From Prosapia bicincta (Eukaryota; Arthropoda; Insecta; Hemiptera; Cercopidae), in contig JBAIZL010000001.1 in NCBI GenBank assembly GCA_036971475.1, forward strand, positions 79,310,873 through 79,374,872: 64,000 nt of DNA. The letters are read 5' to 3'. The notes beneath the pieces were generated by a model, which saw nothing but the letters and a program-made list of their open reading frames with translations, searched no databases and was not told the DNA's origin. Made by a program: the position numbers and the translations under genes. Below, one piece after another: positions 13,501 through 30,514 of the stretch (positions within the stretch are counted from its first letter, which is position 1; every line of letters starts with the position of its first letter).

Positions 13501-16500
13501 TTATTATAGATCAACTCTAAGTGCACAATGCGAATCTATGGTCGATTCTGCGTTTATTATGCCTTTTAAATGAGAAATCCATTTTTTGTAGAAATCGCAA
13601 AATCCATGAACTATAATTCATTCATTTTTTTTAGAGCAAATATATGACAATTGCCATAGCTCCTATAATACTTATTATAGATCACTTCTAAGAGCACAAT
13701 GCGAATCTATGGTCGATTCTGCGTTTATTATGCATTTTAAATGAGAAATCCATTTTTTGTAGAAATCGCAAAATCCATGAACTATAATTCATGCATTTTT
13801 TTTAGAGCAAATATATGACAATTGCGATAGCTCGTATAATACTTATTATAGATCAATTCTAAGAGCACGATGCGAATATATGGTCGAATCTGCGTTTATT
13901 ATGCCTTTTAAATGAGAAATCCATTTTTTGTAGAAATCGCAAAATCCATGAACTATAATTCATGCATTTTTTTTAGAGCAAATATATGACAATTGCGATA
14001 GCTCCTATAATACTTATTATAGATCAATTCTAAGAGCACAATGCGAATCTATGGTCGATTCTGCGTTTATTATTCCTTTTAAATGAGAAATCCATTTTTT
14101 GTAGAAATCGCAAAATCCATGAACCAAAATTCATGCATTTTTTTTAGAGCAAATATATGACAATTGCCATAGCTCCTATAATACTTATTATAGATCAATT
14201 CTAAGAGCCTAATGCGAATCTATGGTCGATTCTGCGTTTATTATGCCTTTTAAATGAGAAATCCATTTTTTGTAGAAATCGCAAAATCCATGAACTATTA
14301 TTCATGCATTTTTTTTAGAGCAAATATATGACAATTGCGATAGCTCCTATAATACTTATTATAGATCAATTCTAGATGCACAATGCGAATCTATGGTCGA
14401 TTCTGCGTTTATTATGCCTTTTAAATGAGAAATCCATTTTTTGTAGAAATCGCAAAATCCATGAACTATAATTCATGCATTTTTTTTAGAGCAAATATAT
14501 GACAATTGCGATAGCTCCTATAATACTTATTATAGATCAATTCTAAGTGCACAATGCGAATCTATGGTCGATTCTGCGTTTATTATGCCTTTTAAATGAG
14601 AATTCCTTTTTTTGTAGAAATCGCAAAATCCATGAACTATAATTCATGCATTTTTTTTAGAGCAAATATATGACAATTGCGATAGCTCCTATAATACTTA
14701 TTATAGATCAATTCTAAGAGCACATTGCGAATCTATGGTCGATTCTGCGTTTATTATGCCTTTTAAATGAGAAATCCATTTTTTGTAGAAATCGCAAAAT
14801 CCATGAACTATAATTCATGCATTTTTTTTAGAGCAAATATATGACAATTGCGATAGCTCCTATAATACTTATTATAGATCAATTCTAAGAGCACAATGCG
14901 AATCTATGGTCGATTCTGCGTTTATTATGCCTTTTAAATGAGAAATCCATTTTTTGTAGAAATCGTAAAATCCATGAACTATAATTCATGCATTTTTTTA
15001 GAGCAAATATATGACAATTGCGATAGCTCGTATAATACTTATTATAGATCAATTCTAAGAGCACAATGCGAATCTATGGTCGATTCTGCGTTTATTATGC
15101 CTTTTAAATGAGAAATCCATTTTTTGTAGAAATCGCAAAATCCATGAACCAAAATTCATGCATTTTTTTTAGAACAAATATATGACAATTGCCATAGCTC
15201 CTATAATACTTATTATAGATCAATTCTAAGAGCTTAATGCGAATCTATGGTCGATTCTGCGTTTATTATGCCTTTTAAATGAGAAATCCATGTTTTGTAG
15301 AAATCGCAAAATCCATGAACTATTATTCATGCATTTTTTTTAGAGCAAATATATGACAATTGCGATAGCTCCTATAATACTTATTATAGATCAATTCTAG
15401 ATGCACAATGCGAATCTATGGTCGATTCTGCGTTTATTATGCCTTTTAAATGAGAAATCCATTTTTTGTAGAAATCGCAAAATCCATGAACTATAATTCA
15501 TTCATTTTTTTTAGAGCAAATATATGACAATTGCGATAGCTCCTATAATACTTATTATAGATCAACTCTAAGTGCACAATGCGAATCTATGGTCGATTCT
15601 GCGTTTATTATGCCTTTTAAATGAGAAATCCATTTTTGTAGAAATCGCAAAATCCATGAACTATAATTCATTCATTTTTTTTAGAGCAAATATATGACAA
15701 TTGCCATAGCTCCTATAATACTTATTATAGATCACTTCGAAGAGCACAATGCGAATCTATGGGCAATTCTGCGTTTATTATGCCTTTTGAATGAGAAATC
15801 CATTTTTTGTAGAAATCGCAAAATCCATGAACTATAATTCATGCATTTTTTTTAGAGCAAATATATGACAATTGCGATAGCTCCTATAATACTTATTATA
15901 GATCAATTCTAAGAGCACGATGCGAATATATGGTCGAATCTGCGTTTATTATGCCTTTTAAATGAGAAATCCATTTTTTGTAGAAATCGCAAAATCCATG
16001 AACTATTCATGCATTTTTTTTAGAGCAAATATATGACAATTGCCATAGCTCCTATAATACCTATTATAGATCAATTCTAAGAGCACAATGCGAATCTATG
16101 GTCGATTCTGCGTTTATTATGACTTTTAAATGAGAAATCCATTTTTTGTAGAAATCGCAAAATCCATGAACTATAATTCATGCATTTTTTTTAGAGCAAA
16201 TATATGACAATTGCGATAGCTCCTATAATACTTATTATAGATCAACTCTAAGTGCACAATGCGAATCTATGGTCGATTCTGCGTTTATTATGCCTTTTAA
16301 ATGAGAAATCCATTTTTTGTAGAAATCGCAAAATATATGAACTATAATTCATTCATTTTTTTTAGAGCAAATATATGACAATTGCCATAGCTCCTATAAT
16401 ACTTATTATAGATCACTTCTAAGAGCACGATGCGAATATATGGTCGAATCTGCGTTTATTATGCCTTTTAAATGAGAAATCCATTTTTTGTAGAAATCGC

Positions 16501-19500
16501 AAAATCCATGAACTATAATTCATGCATTTTTTTTAGAGCAAATATATGACAATTGCGATAGCTCCTATAATACTTATTATAGATCAATTCTAAGAGCCTA
16601 ATGCGAATCTATGGTCGATTCTGCGTTTATTATGCCTTTTAAATGAGAAATCCATTTTTTGTAGAAATCGCAAAATCCATGAACTATTATTCATGCATTT
16701 TTTTTAGAGCAAATATATGACAATTGCGATAGCTCCTATAATACTTATTATAGATCAATTCTAGATGCACAATGCGAATCTATGGTCGATTCTGCGTTTA
16801 TTATGCCTTTTAAATGAGAAATCCATTTTTTGTAGAAATCGCAAAATCCATGAACTATAATTCATGCATTTTTTTTAGAGCAAATATATGACAATTGCGA
16901 TAGCTCCTATAATACTTATTATAGATCAATTCTAAGTGCACAATGCGAATCTATGGTCGATTCTGCGTTTATTATGCCTTTTAAATGAGAATTCCTTTTT
17001 TTGTAGAAATCGCAAAATCCATGAACTATAATTCATGCATTTTTTTTAGAGCAAATATATGACAATTGCGATAGCTCCTATAATACTTATTATAGATCAA
17101 TTCTAAGAGCACAATGCGAATCTATGGTCGATTCTGCGTTTATTATGCCTTTTAAATGAGAAATCCATTTTTTGTAGAAATCGCCAAATCCATGAACTAT
17201 AATTCATGCATTTTTTATAGAGCAAATATATGACAATTGCGATAGCTCCTATAATACTTATTATAGATCAATTCTAAGAGCACAATGCGAATCTATGGTC
17301 GATTCTGCGTTTAGTATGCCTTTTAAATGAGAAATCCATTTTTTGTAGAAATCGTAAAATCCATGAACTATAATTCATGCATTTTTTTAGAGCAAATATA
17401 TGACAATTGCGATAGCTCCTATAATACTTATTATAGATCAATTCTAAGAGCACAATGCGAATCTATGGTCGATTCTGCGTTTATTATGCCTTTTAAATGA
17501 GAAATCCATTTTTTGTAGAAATCGCAAAATCCATGAACCAAAGTTAATGCATTTTTTTTAGAGCAAATATATGACAATTGCCATAGCTCCTATAATACTT
17601 ATTATAGATCACTTCTAAGAGCCTAATGCGAATCTATGGTCGATTCTGCGTTTATTATGCCTTTTAAATGAGAAATCCATTTTTTGTAGAAATCGCAAAA
17701 TCCATGAACTATTATTCATGCATTTTTTTTAGAGCAAATATATGACAATTGCGATAGCTCCTATAATACTTATTATAGATCAATTCTAGATGCACAATGC
17801 GAATCTATGGTCGATTCTGCGTTTATTATGCCTTTTAAATGAGAAATCCATTTTTTGTAGAAATCGCAAAATCCATGAACTATAATTCATGCATTTTTTT
17901 TAGAGCAAATATATGACAATTGCGATAGCTCCTATAATACTTATTATAGATCAATTCTAAGTGCACAATGCGAATCTATGGTCGATTCTGCGTTTATTAT
18001 GCCTTTTAAATGAGAATTCCTTTTTTTGTAGAAATCGCAAAATCCATGAACTATAATTCATGCATTTTTTTTAGAGCAAATATATGACAATTGCGATAGC
18101 TCCTATAATACTTTTTATAGATCAATTCTAAGAGCACAATGCGAATCTATGGTCGATTCTGCGTTTATTATGCCTTTTAAATGAGAAATCCATTTTTTGT
18201 AGAAATCGCAAAATCCATGAACTATAATTCATGCATTTTTTTTAGAGCAAATATATGACAATTGCGATAGCTCCTATAATACTTATTATAGATCAATTCT
18301 AAGAGCACAATGCGAATCTATGGTCGATTCTGCGTTTATTATGCCTTTTAAATGAGAAATCCATTTTTTGTAGAAATCGTAAAATCCATGAACTATAATT
18401 CATGCATTTTTTTAGAGCAAATATATGACAATTGCGATAGTTCCTATAATACTTATTATAGATCAATTCTAAGAGCACAATGCGAATCTATGGTCGATTC
18501 TGCGTTTATTATGCCTTTTAAATGAGAAATCCATTTTTTGTAGAAATCGCAAAATCCATGAACTATAATTCATGCATTTTTTTTAGAGCAAATATATGAC
18601 AATTACGATAGCTCCTATAATACTTATTATAGATCAACTCTAAGTGCACAATGCGAATCTATGGTCGATTCTGCGTTTATTATGCCTTTTAAATGAGAAA
18701 TCCATTTTTTGTAGAAATCGCAAAATCCATGAACTATAATTCATTCATTTTTTTTAGAGCAAATATATGACAATTGCGATAGCTCCTATAATACTTATTA
18801 TAGATCACTTCTAAGAGCACAATGCGAATCTATGGTCGATTCTGCGTTTATTATGCCTTTTAAATGAGAAATCCATTTTTTGTAGAAATCGCAAAATCCA
18901 TGAACTATTCATGCATTTTTTTTAGAGCAAATATATGACAATTGCCATAGCTCCTATAATACTTATTATAGATCAATTCTAAGAGCACAATGCGAATCTA
19001 TGGTCGATTCTGCGTTTATTATGACTTTTAAATGAGAAATCCATTTTTTGTAGAAATCGCAAAATCCATGAACTATAATTCATGCATTTTTTTTAGAGCA
19101 AATATATGACAATTGCGATAGCTCCTATAATACTTATTATTGATCAATTCTAAGAGCACGATGCGAATATATGGTCGAATCTGCGTTTATTATGCCTTTT
19201 AAATGAGAAATCCATTTTTTGTAGAAATCGCAAAATCCATGAACTATAATTCATGCATTTTTTTTAGAGCAAATATATGACAATTGCGATAGCTCCTATA
19301 ATACTTATTATAGATCAACTCTAAGTGCACAATGCGAATCTATGGTCGATTCTGCGTTTATTATGCCTTTTAAATGAGAAATCCATTTTTTGTAGAAATC
19401 GCAAAATCCATGAACTATAGTTCATGCATTTTTTTAGAGCAAATATATGACAATTGCCATAGCTCCTATAATAATTATTATAGATCAATTCTAAGAGCAC

Positions 19501-22500
19501 AATGCGAATCTATGGTCGATTCTGCGTTTATTATGCCTTTTAAATGAGAAATCCATTTTTTGTAGAAATCGCAAAATCCATGAAATATTCATGCATTTTT
19601 TTTAGAGCAAATATATGACAATTGCCATAGCTCCTATAATACTTATTATAGATCAATTCTAAGAGCACAATGCGAATCTATGGTCGATTCTGCGTTTATT
19701 ATGACTTTTAAATGAGAAATCCATTTTTTGTAGAAATCGCAAAATCCATGAACTATAATTCATGCATTTTTTTTAGAGCAAATATATGACAATTGCGATA
19801 GCTCCTATAATACTTATTATAGATCAACTCTAAGTGCACAATGCGAATCTATGGTCGATTCTGCGTTTATTATGCCTTTTAAATGAGAAATCCATTTTTT
19901 GTAGAAATCGCAAAATCCATGAACTATAATTCATTCATTTTTTTTAGAGCAAATATATGACAATTGCCATAGCTCCTATAATACTTATTATAGATCACTT
20001 CTAAGAGCACAATGCGAATCTATGGTCGATTCTGCGTTTATTATGCATTTTAAATGAGAAATCCATTTTTTGTAGAAATCGCAAAATCCATGAACTATAA
20101 TTCATGCATTTTTTTTAGAGCAAATATATGACAATTGCGATAGCTCGTATAATACTTATTATAGATCAATTCTAAGAGCACGATGCGAATATATGGTCGA
20201 ATCTGCGTTTATTATGCCTTTTAAATGAGAAATCCATTTTTTGTAGAAATCGCTAAATCCATGAACTATAATTCATGCATTTTTTTTAGAGCAAATATAT
20301 GACAATTGCGATAGCTCCTATAATACTTATTATAGATCAATTCTAAGAGCACAATGCGAATCTATGGTCGATTCTGCGTTTATTATGCCTTTTAAATGAG
20401 AAATCCATTTTTTGTAGAAATCGCAAAATCCATGAACCATAATTCATGCATTTTTTTTAGAGCAAATATATGACAATTGCCATAGCTCCTATAATAATTA
20501 TTATAGATCAATTCTAAGAGCACAATGCGAATCTATGGTCGATTCTGCGTTTATTATGCCTTTTAAATGAGAAATCCATTTTTTGTAGAAATCGCAAAAT
20601 CCATGAAATATTCATGCATTTTTTTTAGAGCAAATATATGACAATTGCCATAGCTCCTATAATACTTATTATAGATCAATTCTAAGAGCACAATGCGAAT
20701 CTATGGTCGATTCTGCGTTTATTATGACTTTTAAATGAGAAATCCATTTTTTGTAGAAATCGCAAAATCCATGAACTATAATTCATGCATTTTTTTTAGA
20801 GCAAATATATGACAATTGCGATAGCTCGTATAATACTTATTATAGATTAATTCTAAGAGCACGATGCGAATATATGGTCGAATCTGCGTTTATTATGCCT
20901 TTTAAATGAGAAATCCATTTTTTGTAGAAATCGCAAAATCCATGAACTATAATTCATGCATTTTTTTTAGAGCAAATATATGACAATTGCGATAGCTCCT
21001 ATAATACTTATTATAGATCAATTCTAAGAGCACAATGCGAATCTATGGTCGATTCTGCGTTTATTATGCCTTTTAAATGAGAAATCCATTTTTTGTAGAA
21101 ATTGCAAAATCCATGAACCATAATTCATGCATTTTTTTTAGAGCAAATATATGACAATTGCCATAGCTCCTATAATACTTATTATAGATCAATTCTAAGA
21201 GCCTAATGCGAATCTATGGTCGATTCTGCGTTTATTATGCCTTTTAAATGAGAAATCCATTTTTTGTAGAAATCGCAAAATCCATGAACTATTATTCATG
21301 CATTTTTTTTAGAGCAAATATATGACTATTGCGATAGCTCCTATAATACTTATTATAGATCAATTCTAGATGCACAATGCGAATCTATGGTCGATTCTGC
21401 GTTTATTATGCCTTTTAAATGAGAAATCCATTTTTTGTAGAAATCACAAAATCCATGAACTATAATTCATGCATTTTTTTTAGAGCAAATATATGACAAT
21501 TACGATAGCTCCTATAATACTTATTATAGATCAACTCTAAGTGCACAATGCGAATCTATGGTCGATTCTGCGTTTATTATGCCTTTTAAATGAGAAATCC
21601 ATTTTTTGTAGAAATCGCAAAATCCATGAACTATAATTCATTCATTTTTTTTTAGAGCAAATATATGACAATTGCGATAGCTCCTATAATACTTATTATA
21701 GATCACTTCTAAGAGCACAATGAGAATCTATGGTCGATTCTGCGTTTATTATGCCTTTTAAATGAGAAATCCATTTTTTGTAGAAATCGCAAAATCCATG
21801 AACTATTCATGCATTTTTTTTAGAGCAAATATATGACAATTGCCATAGCTCCTATAATACTTATTATAGATCACTTCTAAGAGCACAATGCGAATCTATG
21901 GTCGATTCTGCGTTTATTATGACTTTTAAATGAGAAATCCATTTTTTGTAGAAATCGCAAAATCCATGAACTATAATTCATGCATTTTTTTTAGAGCAAA
22001 TATATGACAATTGCGATAGCTCCTATAATACTTGTTATAGATCAACTCTAAGTGCACAATGCGAATCTATGGTCGATTCTGCGTTTATTATGCCTTTTAA
22101 ATGAGAAATCCATTTTTTGTAGAAATCGCAAAATCCATGAACTATAGTTCATGCATTTTTTTAGAGCAAATATATGACAATTGCCATAGCTCCTATAATA
22201 ATTATTATAGATCAATTCTAAGAGCACAATGCGAATCTATGGTCGATTCTGCGTTTATTATGCCTTTTAAATGAGAAATCCATTTTTTGTAGAAATCGCA
22301 AAATCCATGAACTATTCATGCATTTTTTTTAGAGCAAATATATGACAATTGCCATAGCTCCTATAATACTTATTATAGATCAATTCTAAGAGCACAATGC
22401 GAATCTATGGTCGATTCTGCGTTTATTATGACTTTTAAATGAGAAATCCATTTTTTGTAGAAATCGCAAAATCCATGAACTATAATTCATGCATTTTTTT

Positions 22501-25389
22501 TAGAGCAAATATATGACAATTGCGATAGCTCCTATAATACTCATTATAGATCAATTCTAAGAGCACGATGCGAATATATGGTCGAATCTGCGTTTATTAT
22601 GCCTTTTAAATGAGAAATCCATTTTTTGTAGAAATCGCAAAATCCATGAACTATAATTCATGCATTTTTTTTAGAGCAAATATATGACAATTGCGATAGC
22701 TCCTATAATACTTATTATAGATCAATTCTAGGAGCACAATGCGAATCTATGGTCGATTCTGCGTTTATTATGCCTTTTAAATGAGAAATCCATTTTTTGT
22801 AGAAATCGCAAAATCCATGAACTATAATTCATGCATTTTTTTTAGAGCAAATATATGACAATTGCGATAGCTCCTATAATACTTATTATAGATCAACTCT
22901 AAGTGCACAATGCGAATCTATGGTCGATTCTGCGTTTATTATGCCTTTTAAATGAGAAATCCATTTTTTGTAGAAATCGCAAAATCCATGAACTATTCAT
23001 GCATTTTTTTTAGAGCAAATATATGACAATTGCCATAGCTCCTATAATACTTATTATAGATCAATTCTAAGAGCACAATGCGAATCTATGGTCGATTCTG
23101 CGTTTATTATAACTTTTAAATGAGAAATCCATTTTTTGTAGAAATCGCAAAATCCATGAACTATAATTCATGCATTTTTTTTAGAGCAAATATATGACAA
23201 TTGCGATAGCTCCTATAATACTTATTATAGATCAATTCTAAGAGCACAATGCGAATCTATGGTCGATTCTGCGTTTATTATGACTTTTAAATGAGAAATC
23301 CATTTTTTGTAGAAATCGCAAAATCCATGAACCATAATTCATGCATTTTTTTTAGAGCAAATATATGACAATTGCCATAGCTCCTATAATACTTATTATA
23401 GATCAATTCTAAGAGCCTAATGCGAATCTATGGTCGATTCTGCGTTTATTATGCCTTTTAAATGAGAAATCCATTTTTTGTAGAAATCGCAAAATCCATG
23501 AACTATTATTCATGCATTTTTTTTAGAGCAAATATATGACTATTGCGATAGCTCCTATAATACTTATTATAGATCAATTCTAGATGCACAATGCGAATCT
23601 ATGGTCGATTCTGCGTTTATTATGCCTTTTAAATGAGAAATCCATTTTATGTAGAAATCGCAAAATCCATGAACTATAATTCATGCATTTTTTTTAGAGC
23701 AAATATATGACAATTGCGATAGCTCCTATAATACTTATTATAGATCAATTCTAAGTGCACAATGCGAATCTATGGTCGATTCTGCGTTTATTATGCCTTT
23801 TAAATGAGAAATCCTTTTTTATGTAGAAATCGCAAAATCCATGAACTATAATTCATGCATTTTTTTTAGAGCAAATATATGACAATTGCGATAGCTCCTA
23901 TAATACTTATTATAGATCAATTCTAAGAGCACAATGCGAATCTATGGTCGATTCTGCGTTTATTATGCCTTTTAAATGAGAAATCCATTTTTTGTAGAAA
24001 TCGCAAAATCCATGAACTATAATTCATGCATTTTTTTTAGAGCAAATATATGACAATTGCGATAGCTCCTATAATACTTATTATAGATCAATTCTAAGAG
24101 CACAATGCGAATCTATGGTCGATTCTGCGTTTATTATGCCTTTTAAATGAGAAATCCATTTTTTGTAGAAATCGCAAAATCCATGAACTATAGTTCATGC
24201 ATTTTTTTAGAGCAAATATATGACAATTGCGATAGCTCCTATAATAATTATTATAGATCAATTCTAAGAGCACAATGCGAATCTATGGTCGATTCTGCGT
24301 TTATTATGACTTTTAAATGAGAAATCCATTTTTTGTAGAAATCGCAAAATCCATGAACTATAATTCATGCATTTTTTTTAGAGCAAATATATGACAATTG
24401 CGATAGCTCCTATAATACTTATTATAGATCAACTCTAAGTGCACAATGCGAATCTATGGTCGATTCTGCGTTTATTATGCCTTTTAAATGAGAAATCCAT
24501 TTTTTGTAGAAATCGCAAAATCCATGAACTATAATTCATGCATTTTTTTTAGAGCAAATATATGACAATTGCCATAGCTCCTATAATACTTATTATAGAT
24601 CACTTCTAAGAGCACAATGCGAATCTATGGTCGATTCTGCGTTTATTATGCATTTTAAATGAGAAATCCATTTTTTGTAGAAATCGCAAAATCCATGAAC
24701 TATAATTCATGCATTTTTTTAGAGCAAATATATGACAATTGCGATAGCTCGTATAATACTTATTATAGATCAATTCTAAGAGCACGATGCGAATATATGG
24801 TCGAATCTGCGTTTATTATGCCTTTTAAATGAGAAATCCATTTTTTGTAGAAATCGCAAAATCCATGAACTATAATTCATGCATTTTTTTTAGAGCAAAT
24901 ATATGACAATTGCGATAGCTCCTATAATACTTATGATAGATCAATTCTAAGAGCACAATGCGAATCTATGGTCGATTCTGCGTTTATTATGCCTTTTAAA
25001 TGAGAAATCCATTTTTTGTAGAAATCGCAAAATCCATGAACCATAATTCATGCATTTTTTTTAGAGCAAATATATGACAATTGCCATAGCTCCTATAATA
25101 CTTATTATAGATCAATTCTAAGAGCCTAATGCGAATCTATGGTCGATTCTGCGTTTATTATGCCTTTTAAATGAGAAATCCATTTTTTGTAGAAATCGCA
25201 AAATCCATGAACTATTATTCATGCATTTTTTTTAGAGCAAATATATGACTATTGCGATAGCTCCTATAATACTTATTATAGATCAATTCTAAGTGCACAA
25301 TGCGAATCTATGGTCGATTCTGCGTTTATTATGCCTTTTAAATGAGAAATCCATTTTTTGTAGAAATCGCAAAATCCATGAACTATTCA

Positions 25390-26760
25390 TGCATTTTTTT
25401 TAGAGCAAATATATGACAATTGCCATAGCTCCTATAATACTTATTATAGATCAATTCCAAGAGCACAATGCGAATCTATGGTCGATTCTGCGTTTATTAT
25501 GACTTTTAAATGAGAAATCCATTTTTTGTAGAAATCGCAAAATCCATGAACTATAATTCATGCATTTTGTAAGAGAAAATATATGACAATTGCCATAGCT
25601 CCTATAATACTTATTATAGATCACTTCTAAGAGCACAATGCGAATCTATGGTCGATTCTGAGTTTATTATGCATTTTAAATGAGAAATCCATTTTTTGTA
25701 GAAATCGCAAAATCCATGAACTATAATTCATGCATTTTTTTTACAGCAAATATATGACAATTGCGATAGCTCGTATAATACTTATTATAGATCAATTCTA
25801 AGAGCACGATGCGAATATATGGTCGAATCTGCGTTTATTATGCCTTTTAAATGAGAAATCCATTTTTTGTAGAAATCGCAAAATCCATGAACTATAATTC
25901 ATGCATTTTTTTTAGAGCAAATATATGACAATTGCGATAGCTCGTATAATACTTATTATAGATCAATTCTAAGAGCACGATGCGAATATATGGTCGAATC
26001 TGCGTTTATTATGCCTTTTAAATGAGAAATCCATTTTTTGTAGAAATCGCAAAATCCATGAACCATAATTCATGCATTTTTTTTAGAGCAAATATATGAC
26101 AATTGCCATAGCTCCTATAATACTTATTATAGATCAATTCTAAGAGCCTAATGCGAATCTATGGTCGATTCTGCGTTTATTATGCCTTTTAAATGAGAAA
26201 TCCATTTTTTGTAGAAATCGCAAAATCCATGAACTATAATTCATGCATTTTGTAAGAGAAAATATATGACAATTGCCATAGCTCCTATAATACTTATTAT
26301 AGATCACTTCTAAGAGCACAATGCGAATCTATGGTCGATTCTGAGTTTATTATGCATTTTAAATGAGAAATCCATTTTTTGTAGAAATCGCAAAATCCAT
26401 GAACTATAATTCATGCATTTTTTTTACAGCAAATATATGACAATTGCGATAGCTCGTATAATACTTATTATAGATCAATTCTAAGAGCACGATGCGAATA
26501 TATGGTCGAATCTGCGTTTATTATGCCTTTTAAATGAGAAATCCATTTTTTGTAGAAATCGCAAAATCCATGAACTATAATTCATGCATTTTTTTTAGAG
26601 CAAATATATGACAATTGCGATAGCTCGTATAATACTTATTATAGATCAATTCTAAGAGCACGATGCGAATATATGGTCGAATCTGCGTTTATTATGCCTT
26701 TTAAATGAGAAATCCATTTTTTGTAGAAATCGCAAAATCCATGAACCATAATTCATGCAT
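25390..26760 (+). repeat. 4-monomer (683 bp) higher-order repeat in the satellite
   Basis: The unusual junction TGCATTTTGTAAGAGAAAA starts at 25561 and again at 26244, 683 bp later. It is followed in both places by the same rare GAGTTTATTATGCATTTT variant and the same series of monomers carrying the CGATGCGAATATATGG type. The copies look nearly identical, which suggests recent duplication. Outer limits are approximate. Confidence 0.8.
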
Positions 26761-29700
26761 TTTTTTTAGAGCAAATATATGACTATTGCGATAGCTCCTA
26801 TAATACTTATTATAGATCAATTCTAGATGCACAATGCGAATCTATGGTCGATTCTGCGTTTATTATGCCTTTTAAATGAGAAATCCATTTTTTGTAGAAA
26901 TCGCAAAATCCATGAACTATAATTCATGCATTTTTTTTAGAGCAAATATATGACAATTGCGATAGCTCCTATAATACTTATTATAGATCAATTCTAAGTG
27001 CACAATGCGAATCTATGGTCGATTCTGCGTTTATTATGCCTTTTAAATGAGAAATCCTTTTTTATGTAGAAATCGCAAAATCCATGAACTATAATTCATG
27101 CATTTTTTTTAGAGCAAATATATGACAATTGCGATAGCTCCTATAATACTTATTATAGATCAATTCTAAGAGCACAATGCGAATCTATGGTCGATTCTGC
27201 GTTTATTATGCCTTTTAAATGAGAAATCCATTTTTTGTAGAAATCGCAAAATCCATGAACTATAGTTCATGCATTTTTTTAGAGCAAATATATGACAATT
27301 GCCATAGCTCCTATAATACTTATTATAGATCAATTCTAAGAGCACAATGCGAATCTATGGTCGATTCTGCGTTTATTATGCCTTTTAAATGAGAAATCCA
27401 TTTTTTGTAGAAATCGCAAAATCCATGAACTATTCATGCATTTTTTTTAGAGCAAATATATGACAATTGCCATAGCTCCTATAATACTTATTATAGATCA
27501 ATTCTAAGAGCACAATGCGAATCTATGGTCAATTCTGCGTTTATTATGACTTTTAAATGAGAAATCCATTTTTTGTAGAAATCGCAAAATCCATGAACTA
27601 TAATTCATGCATTTTTTAAGAGAAAATATATGACAATTGCGATAGCTCCTATAATACTTATTATAGATCAATTCTAAGTGCACAATGCGAATCTATGGTC
27701 GATTCTGCGTTTATTATGCCTTTTAAATGAGAAATCCATTTTTTGTAGAAATCGCAAAATCCATGAACTATAATTCATGCATTTTTTTTAGAGCAAATAT
27801 ATGACAATTGCGATAGCTCCTATAATACTTATTATAGATCAATTCTAGGAGCACAATGCGAATCTATGGTCGATTCTGCGTTTATTATGCCTTTTAAATG
27901 AGAAATCCATTTTTTGTAGAAATCGCAAAATCCATGAACTATAATTCATGCATTTTTTTTAGAGCAAATATATGACAATTGCGATAGCTCCTATAATACT
28001 TATTATAGATCAACTCTAAGTGCACAATGCGAATCTATGGTCGATTCTGCGTTTATTATGCCTTTTAAATGAGAAATCCATTTTTTGTAGAAATCGCAAA
28101 ATCCATGAACTATAGTTCATGCATTTTTTTAGAGCAAATATATGACAATTGCCATAGCTCCTATAATACTTATTATAGATCAATTCTAGATGCACAATGC
28201 GAATCTATGGTCGATTCTGCGTTTATTATGCCTTTTAAATGAGAAATCCATTTTTTGTAGAAATCGCAAAATCCATGAACTATTCATGCATTTTTTTTAG
28301 AGCAAATATATGACAATTGCCATAGCTCCTATAATACTTATTATAGATCAATTCTAAGAGCACAATGCGAATCTATGGTCGATTCTGCGTTTATTATGAC
28401 TTTTAAATGAGAAATCCATTTTTTGTAGAAATCGCAAAATCCATGAACTATAATTCATGCATTTTTTTTAGAGCAAATATATGACAATTGCGATAGCTCC
28501 TATAATACTTATTATAGATCAACTCTAAGTGCACAATGCGAATCTATGGTCGATTCTGCGTTTATTATGCCTTTTAAATGAGAAATCCATTTTTTGTAGA
28601 AATCGCAAAATCCATGAACTATAATTCATTCATTTTTTTTAGAGCAAATATATGACAATTGCCATAGCTCCTATAATACTTATTATAGATCACTTCTAAG
28701 AGCACAATACGAATCTATGGTCGATTCTGCGTTTATTATGCATTTTAAATGAGAAATCCATTTTTTGTAGAAATCGCAAAATCCATGAACTATAATTCAT
28801 GCATTTTTTTTAGAGCAAAAATATGACAATTGCGATAGCTCGTATAATACTTAATATAGATCAATTCTAGATGCACAATGCGAATCTATGGTCGATTCTG
28901 CGTTTATTATGACTTTTAAATGAGAAATCCATTTTTTGTAGAAATCGCAAAATCCATGAACTATTATTCATGCATTTTTTTTAGAGCAAATATATGACAA
29001 TTGCGATAGCTCCTATAATACTTATTATAGATCAATTCTAGATGCACAATGCGAATCTATGGTCGATTCTGCGTTTATTATGCCTTTTAAATGAGAAATC
29101 CATTTTTTGTAGAAATCGCAAAATCCATGAACTATAATTCATGCATTTTTTTTAGAGCAAATATATGACAATTGCGATAGCTCCTATAATACTTATTATA
29201 GATCAATTCTAAGTGCACAATGCGAATCTATGGTCGATTCTGCGTTTATTAGGCCTTTTAAATGAGAATTCCTTTTTTTGTAGAAATCGCAAAATCCATG
29301 AACTATAATTCATGCATTTTTTTTAGAGCAAATATATGACAATTGCGATAGCTCCTATAATACTTATTATAGATCAATTCTAAGAGCACAATGCGAATCT
29401 ATGGTCGATTCTGCGTTTATTATGCCTTTTAAATGAGAAATCCATTTTTTGTAGAAATCGTAAAATCCATGAACTATAATTCATGCATTTTTTAGAGCAA
29501 ATATATGACAATTGCAATAGCTCCTATAATACTTATTATAGATCAATTCTAAGAGCACAATGCGAATCTATGGTCGATTCTGCGTTTATTATGCCTTTTA
29601 AATGAGAAATCCATTTTTTGTAGAAATCGCAAAATCCATGAACTATAATTCATGCATTTTTTTTAGAGCAAATATATGACAATTACGATAGCTCCTATAA

Positions 29701-30514
29701 TACTTATTATAGATCAACTCTAAGTGCACAATGCGAATCTATGGTCGATTCTGCGTTTATTATGCCTTTTAAATGAGAAATCCATTTTTTGTAGAAATCG
29801 CAAAATCCATGAACTATAATTCATTCATTTTTTTTAGAGCAAATATATGACAATTGCGATAGCTCCTATAATACTTATTATAGATCACTTCTAAGAGCAC
29901 AATGCGAATCTATGGTCGATTCTGCGTTTATTATGCCTTTTAAATGAGAAATCCATTTTTTGTAGAAATCGCAAAATCCATGAACTATTCATGAATTTTT
30001 TTTAGAGCAAATATATGACAATTGCCATAGCTCCTATAATACTTATTATAGATCACTTCTAAGAGCACAATGCGAATCTATGGTCGATTCTGCGTTTATT
30101 ATGACTTTTAAATGAGAAATCCATTTTTTGTAGAAATCGCAAAATCCATGAACTAATTCATGCATTTTTTTTAGAGCAAATATATGACAATTGCGATAGC
30201 TCCTATAATACTTGTTATAGATCAACTCTAAGTGCACAATGCGAATCTATGGTTGATTCTGCGTTTATTATGCCTTTTAAATGAGAAATCCATTTTTTGT
30301 AGAAATCGCAAAATCCATGAACTATTCATGCATTTTTTTTAGAGCAAATATATGACAATTGCCATAGCTCCTATAATACTTATTATAGATCAATTCTAAG
30401 AGCACAATGCGAATCTATGGTCGATTCTGCGTTTATTATGCCTTTTAAATGAGAAATCCATGTTTTGTAGAAATCGCAAAATCCATGAACTATAATTCAT
30501 GCATTTTTTTTAGA